Below are positions 60,125 to 64,000 of a stretch of DNA of 64,000 nucleotides, piece by piece. The stretch's first letter is position 1, and each line of letters starts with the position of its first letter. The notes under the pieces were generated by a model. That model worked only from the letters and a program-made list of their open reading frames with translations. It did no database searches and had not been told where the DNA came from. The stretch comes from Rhynchosporium graminicola. Lineage: Eukaryota > Ascomycota > Leotiomycetes > Helotiales > Ploettnerulaceae. The translations under genes and the position numbers were made by a program. Location: assembly GCA_900074885.1 (NCBI GenBank), contig FJUW01000009.1:310001-374000 (forward strand). Direction: 5' to 3'.

Positions 60125-62374
60125 TTAAGTCTTGGGAGCAGTCTTCACCTGCCCGACTCTTTGAACCTCAACAGTTCGCCCAGCAACCTTTGGAGGATCT
60201 GGTAAGATCTTGCCATCTGCTCCCCGAGGCTTCCTCTTCCAGCCTGTCTTGAAAAGAGGGCCGAGTCTGAAGCGCGGGAAAGCATGTGCTTCCGTGTTAA
60301 TGACGACCTTATCGAGTGGAAGGAGATCGTTAGGTGAAAACAGTAGGTAAAAATATTTTAGTGTCTCAGCCTGATATGATGTTAGTATTAGTCTCGAATT
60401 TTCTCGGGGTATTATATTTACCAGCCAGAAGCTTTCCATGTTATCCTTTGTAACTGGTGGAATGACATCGGCATTCGACAAACTGGTAAAACCACCCTCA
60501 TCCTCCACAGCCGTGTAGTTCATGAAGGACTTGAACATCTCCCAACCCCATTCTCTATACATGACATCACCAGTGATTCTCCACATGTAGAACAAGGTTT
60601 CTACCGTCTCTGGCCGTTGTAAGTTGTGCACATCATTGGACTTCATGACAAAGTCCTCCTTCCATTTATTGTCCTCGATGTTGGCGAAATCAACGTCGAC
60701 TTTATGAGCAGCAGACTCCGGAAGAGGAGGATCGTTGACGTTGAAATGTGTGATTTCTGCAGCAAGACCGGTTTCCATAGCCTTGTACATACCCCAACAG
60801 GTTTGTGTCAACTCGCGGGCAAGCTTCATCTCTTCATCTTTTCTCTTGTTCCAAGATGGAAGCTTTCTAGCTTCTGCTTCGGAAATTCCACCAGTGGCGC
60901 CGAGTGCTATTGTGCCAGGCATGAAACAGACAAGGTGATCCATCTTGGCAGATAATTGTCCATGGAGACCATCGGGACGTTCACCAAGGACAGTGAAGTG
61001 GGCCTTTTCGGAGTAGGTAATCAGATGTTTGCGGACACCTGCTAGAGCTTGGTCCCAGAGTTCCTCGTATATTGGTTCCTCTTTCGATGTTTGGAGATAT
61101 TGCTTGATCAAGTACTCGTAGTAAGAGTCTCCTCGGCTGCCCAGCCGAATGTTGCTTCCACGGAAATGTCCATCGTTGGCATATATATAGATTGGAAGCA
61201 GACCGTCTTCCATGCCGTTATCATCAATTACTTGTATCACTTTCTCGGCCTTCTCCCAGTAGAGCGTCTCACCAGTGAGCTTGGATAGATATTTCAGCTC
61301 CAGCTGCAGTGTTGCTGCTTCTGCCGTAGAAGAGGCTCCACCGTCGTCATGTGAAGGAATACCTGCGTTGGTCCTCAGGTTCACACTTGCAAAAGGCACC
61401 CCAGATGGTGAGTCGAATGCTCCAATCAGGCGATTTGCCAGATCGGTTGCCTTTTCCAAGTAGAGGTCTTCGCCCTTAGCACCCTCATCATCATCTTTTT
61501 GAGGTGCCAATTCTGGAAACTCGGTTGACAAATAATGTGCTGAAAGCAAGCCACCAAGCATTCGAATGGTTGTCTCGAAAGTGTTAACCTCCTGGTCTTG
61601 GTCGTAATCGAGAGACGTGGCTATCCACTCTCTTGCATGAGATAATCTGGACGTGAGATTCATCAATATCATTGTGTCTAGCGCATCAACAATAATCCAG
61701 CCCATACCATGGGGAGCCATCTGCCGTCCTTGCTTCGAGATTGGATGAAACTCGTCTTTGCCCCATGCATAGCGACTGTAAGCATCCCAGCTTAACTTAA
61801 ACGCATCCGTGACCTTTTCCCTGCGATCCAACCAGTTAACCTTCGCTCCAGGCTTTTCTGCTGTCTGCAACCAGCTCCATCTATCCTTGGACTTTGCCTT
61901 TTCAATATTACTGCTGCCGAAGAATCCTAGGAAATATAGAATTATCACCACGAAGATTCCAGCTCCACCAAGTGCCCTTTTCCTCTTCCATATCGGCAGC
62001 TGCCTCCTCGACGAGGCATATGAATATGGTTTGTCCTTATACATAGGCAGATCCGCCCTAGATTTGTCGAAGAAACCTCCTACTCGATCTTGCATACCAC
62101 TAATCACACCGTTCGAATGTCCAGCTGTCCTCGCAGTGACCCCTGACGAGCCCCAGACTCTGTTCTCTGACTCCCGTTGTGGGTCCGTGAAAGAAGGCAC
62201 ATTCTTCGGTATCGAAAACGACATGTCTTCAGCCACCTGTCTGCCAGATTCGATAGCCTGGACACCGGCTTCTCTAACCCTTTGCGATACGTTCGCTGCT
62301 GCTAGGGTCGCTGTACCTCGAAGAATTTTATAGGCGGGGGAGCGATGTAGATTGAAGGGATCGCGTACGTTCAT
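60125..62374 (-). CDS. Class I alpha-1,2-mannosidase (GH47), type II membrane protein
   Basis: Two exons, 62374-60422 and 60370-60125, give 732 aa. GH47 enzymes trim alpha-1,2-mannose from N-glycans in ER/Golgi. A ~145-residue cytosolic N-terminus precedes one signal-anchor (KRALGGAGIFVVIILYFLGF) and the catalytic domain. Hallmarks are WGKDEFHPISKQG, GWIIVDALDTMILMNL, VNTFETTIRMLGGLLSAHYL, RLGSRGDSYYEYLIKQYLQT, KMDHLVCFMPGTIALG, RPETVETLFYMWRITGD, and after the intron the calcium-binding INTEAHAFPRF. The intron (60371-60421, gtaaat...actaac...tcag) is 51 nt without in-frame stops, so the genomic frame reads straight through it. Its removal restores a normal ESFWL-AETLKYFYLLF junction. The start is ATG 62374 (MNVRDPF); codons upstream are non-ATG. 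Confidence 0.95.
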   Translation of the reverse strand: MNVRDPFNLHRSPAYKILRGTATLAAANVSQRVREAGVQAIESGRQVAEDMSFSIPKNVPSFTDPQRESENRVWGSSGVTARTAGHSNGVISGMQDRVGGFFDKSRADLPMYKDKPYSYASSRRQLPIWKRKRALGGAGIFVVIILYFLGFFGSSNIEKAKSKDRWSWLQTAEKPGAKVNWLDRREKVTDAFKLSWDAYSRYAWGKDEFHPISKQGRQMAPHGMGWIIVDALDTMILMNLTSRLSHAREWIATSLDYDQDQEVNTFETTIRMLGGLLSAHYLSTEFPELAPQKDDDEGAKGEDLYLEKATDLANRLIGAFDSPSGVPFASVNLRTNAGIPSHDDGGASSTAEAATLQLELKYLSKLTGETLYWEKAEKVIQVIDDNGMEDGLLPIYIYANDGHFRGSNIRLGSRGDSYYEYLIKQYLQTSKEEPIYEELWDQALAGVRKHLITYSEKAHFTVLGERPDGLHGQLSAKMDHLVCFMPGTIALGATGGISEAEARKLPSWNKRKDEEMKLARELTQTCWGMYKAMETGLAAEITHFNVNDPPLPESAAHKVDVDFANIEDNKWKEDFVMKSNDVHNLQRPETVETLFYMWRITGDVMYREWGWEMFKSFMNYTAVEDEGGFTSLSNADVIPPVTKDNMESFWLVNIIPRENSRLILTSYQAETLKYFYLLFSPNDLLPLDKVVINTEAHAFPRFRLGPLFKTGWKRKPRGADGKILPDPPKVAGRTVEVQRVGQVKTAPKT

Positions 62375-63468
62375 CGAATATGCTTGGGCATGTCGTAGAG
62401 AATGGTTGGGCAAGATGCTGCACCGAAAGATGGACAATCGTACTGCACACGTTGTATGTTGATGAACACCAGAAAGGCTTAGGCCCGCTTAAATTCCACG
62501 GGAGCCTCGTCTCCGAGGCTGGACTCTTTCGTAGCCAGTGAAGTATAAGTAAGAGCACCCAGGAAAATATATTGAAATCACAATTATTCTACAGGAAATC
62601 ACTGAAGTGACAAAACCCACACATCCAATTCAGGACTCTGCTGTTTTATTAACACGCAACGGCATGTAACTATTCTAGGACTTTGACAATATTGACTTTC
62701 AAGAAGTCGTGAGGTGATCATAGGACTTGTATCTCTACTACAATCACTAGCATTCTGTCGGATATCAATTGAAGTGATGATCTAAAGTCATAAATTTGTT
62801 TCTGTATTCTACTCCTCTTCATTCTGAATATCACGAAGGCTTTCCAGCAGTAAAAATTTAAGCAAATGGCGAAATGATAGAGATTTATCCTTCGCTTCAC
62901 TAGACACAAATTGGGTCAGCTTCTCCATGTTGTTCGCCCTATCTTATTATGATACTTTGCGCCTTTTTTAATGCCGACTGTGGCGAAACCGACGGGGTAA
63001 GAAGAAGCGCTGAAGGAAATTCGTATCATCAGATTATTCCTTGCTTGATGTTACAGTACTGTGAGTCTACGATCCTTGGATAAGGTTCTCGAGTTATTTG
63101 GTAACTTGATTTTCGGGCATTACGAAGCCTTTTAGCTTGAAAAAAGTACTTGACGATTCATTTCCCTCATAGACTCGAATCTATATATTAGGTCAAGATA
63201 GCTCTAGCATTCCCGGAAGCGTAATGCAAATCCTCTTGAGAAGGAAATCTTTGGCGCGAAGAAGAAGTAATTTTCACTGCTAGTAGTACCTCGCCTTTAC
63301 AGTTCAAATTACCAAAGATGCCATAGAAGTACGCTATCTATGTCACAATAATATAGTAGGTTCTCGTTAGTGAAGAGTTTGACCTTAGAATCTATATTCT
63401 ATAGTAACTACACAAAGACTAAATCTCTCTCAGATCCAAATAAACCCCCATCTTTACAACAGCGAATC
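62375..63468. other. Divergent promoter region, mannosidase and ATG10
   Basis: About 1.1 kb, AT-rich, without a recognised gene. Confidence 0.6.
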
Positions 63469-64000
63469 ATGGCTTATCAAGAAGACTACCAACACTGGCC
63501 CTTCCTCAATCAAGAAGAGTTCGAACTCGTCTGTGCATTCTTCGATCAGAAATACGTTTCAGCAGAGCTTGGTCCTACAAGAAAGATCTTCAAGATACGC
63601 TCTCGCCGCGTGGCAACGACGGCGAACTCTTATATTGAGATTCTCCGCCTCTTAGAACCTCCGGATGACGAAGATGAGTTGTCCAAGGCGCTTGGTATGC
63701 TCGGTGGAGGCCGGGAATTAGGTGAAAGGAATGAGGAGAGGAGTGATGATATGATCATGATGGATTCTGTGGATGAGGATGCGGACCAGGTGAGTGTTGA
63801 AATGATTGTTTAGGCCTGGTTCTAATCTTAATATAGGAAGCTCTTCGTTCAGTGCCATCAGCAAATCAACTTCCGTCCTACAGCCAGTACTCACATCAAC
63901 CATATGTGACTTATGAGATCCACCTCCATGCCACCTACAGAATGCCCACTCTTTGGTTCACCCTACATGACCTACCTATGGGTGATCCAACCTTCGATCT
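63469..64000 (+). CDS. ATG10: Autophagy E2-like enzyme Atg10 (partial, runs off window)
   Basis: Exon 1 (63469-63789) begins MAYQEDYQHWPFLNQEEFEL and ends with an acidic stretch at a gtgagt donor. Exon 2 starts at 63837 after a taatatag acceptor and reads EALRSVPSANQLPSYSQYSH, then QPYVTYEIHLHATYRMPTLW and FTLHDLPMGDPTFDL to the window end. The block YEIHLHATYRMPTLWFTLHD is the Atg3/Atg10 family core; the short N-terminus and acidic linker fit Atg10 rather than Atg3. Atg10 transfers Atg12 to Atg5. The catalytic Cys (usually within an HPC-type motif) lies beyond the window, so activity cannot be judged. ATG context (cgaatcATGG) is good. Confidence 0.85.

Noticed and set aside
60371..60421. Reading the GH47 gene as one exon
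   Set aside because: The 51-nt segment has donor, actaac branch site and acceptor, and it interrupts a conserved catalytic-domain segment.
1..64000. CRISPR array, tRNA, rRNA
   Set aside because: No regularly spaced repeats with unique spacers, and no tRNA-like B-box with matching acceptor stem was noticed by eye; a tRNAscan or Rfam run would be needed to be sure.

Overview
The window looks like nuclear DNA of a filamentous ascomycete (Pezizomycotina), possibly of the Botrytis/Sclerotinia type (Helotiales). The order-level guess is inference and weak. The reasons are eukaryotic genes with many short introns (mostly 44-75 nt, GTRNGT-like donors, CTAAC/CTGAC branch sites), a fungal-specific NUC-1/Pho4 bHLH regulator, a CRT10 homolog, a 2EXR-type remnant and fungal GH47/permease/PhoD families. 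I rebuilt exon structures by hand from splice signals, reading phase and family similarity; lengths quoted are for these joined models.

Layout. 0-2.2 kb: NUC-1/Pho4-like phosphate regulator (-). 2.2-15.8 kb: a long region with almost no coding signal, holding one truncated 2EXR-like remnant, a strong imperfect hairpin near 5.1 kb and several microsatellites. 15.9-18.1 kb: Kelch-like single-pass membrane protein (+). 21.1-24.0 kb: CRT10-like gene (-). 25.2-32.3 kb: methylthioribulose-1-phosphate dehydratase MDE1 (-), calnexin (+) and methylthioribose-1-phosphate isomerase MRI1 (-). 33.2-34.8 kb: SAM + HMG-box protein (-). 38.0-38.5 kb: a decayed gene with three stops that C-to-T change would explain. 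39.4-40.5 kb: small coiled-coil gene with a very long intron (+). 41.7-43.6 kb: CDC6 (-). 45.0-48.7 kb: WW + PhoD-like phosphatase (+). 49.7-51.6 kb: branched-chain aminotransferase (+). 52.3-53.2 kb: phosphomannomutase (SEC53-type) pseudogene (+). 54.1-55.9 kb: membrane-anchored histidine acid phosphatase (-). 56.9-58.9 kb: amino-acid permease (-). 60.1-62.4 kb: GH47 alpha-1,2-mannosidase (-). 63.5 kb to the end: partial ATG10 (+).

Functional links. MRI1 and MDE1 catalyse consecutive steps of methionine salvage and sit on either side of calnexin; the branched-chain aminotransferase 17 kb away can serve the last, transamination step of such pathways. The NUC-1-like regulator is predicted to bind CACGTG, and a CACGTG lies 176 bp upstream of the acid phosphatase start. 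Calnexin, the GH47 mannosidase and the phosphomannomutase remnant all belong to the N-glycosylation/ER quality-control theme. No CRISPR, tRNA, rRNA or intact transposon was recognised. The best candidates for something undescribed are the hairpin in the gene-poor region, the methionine-salvage neighbourhood, the 929-nt intron of the coiled-coil gene and the decayed gene at 38 kb.
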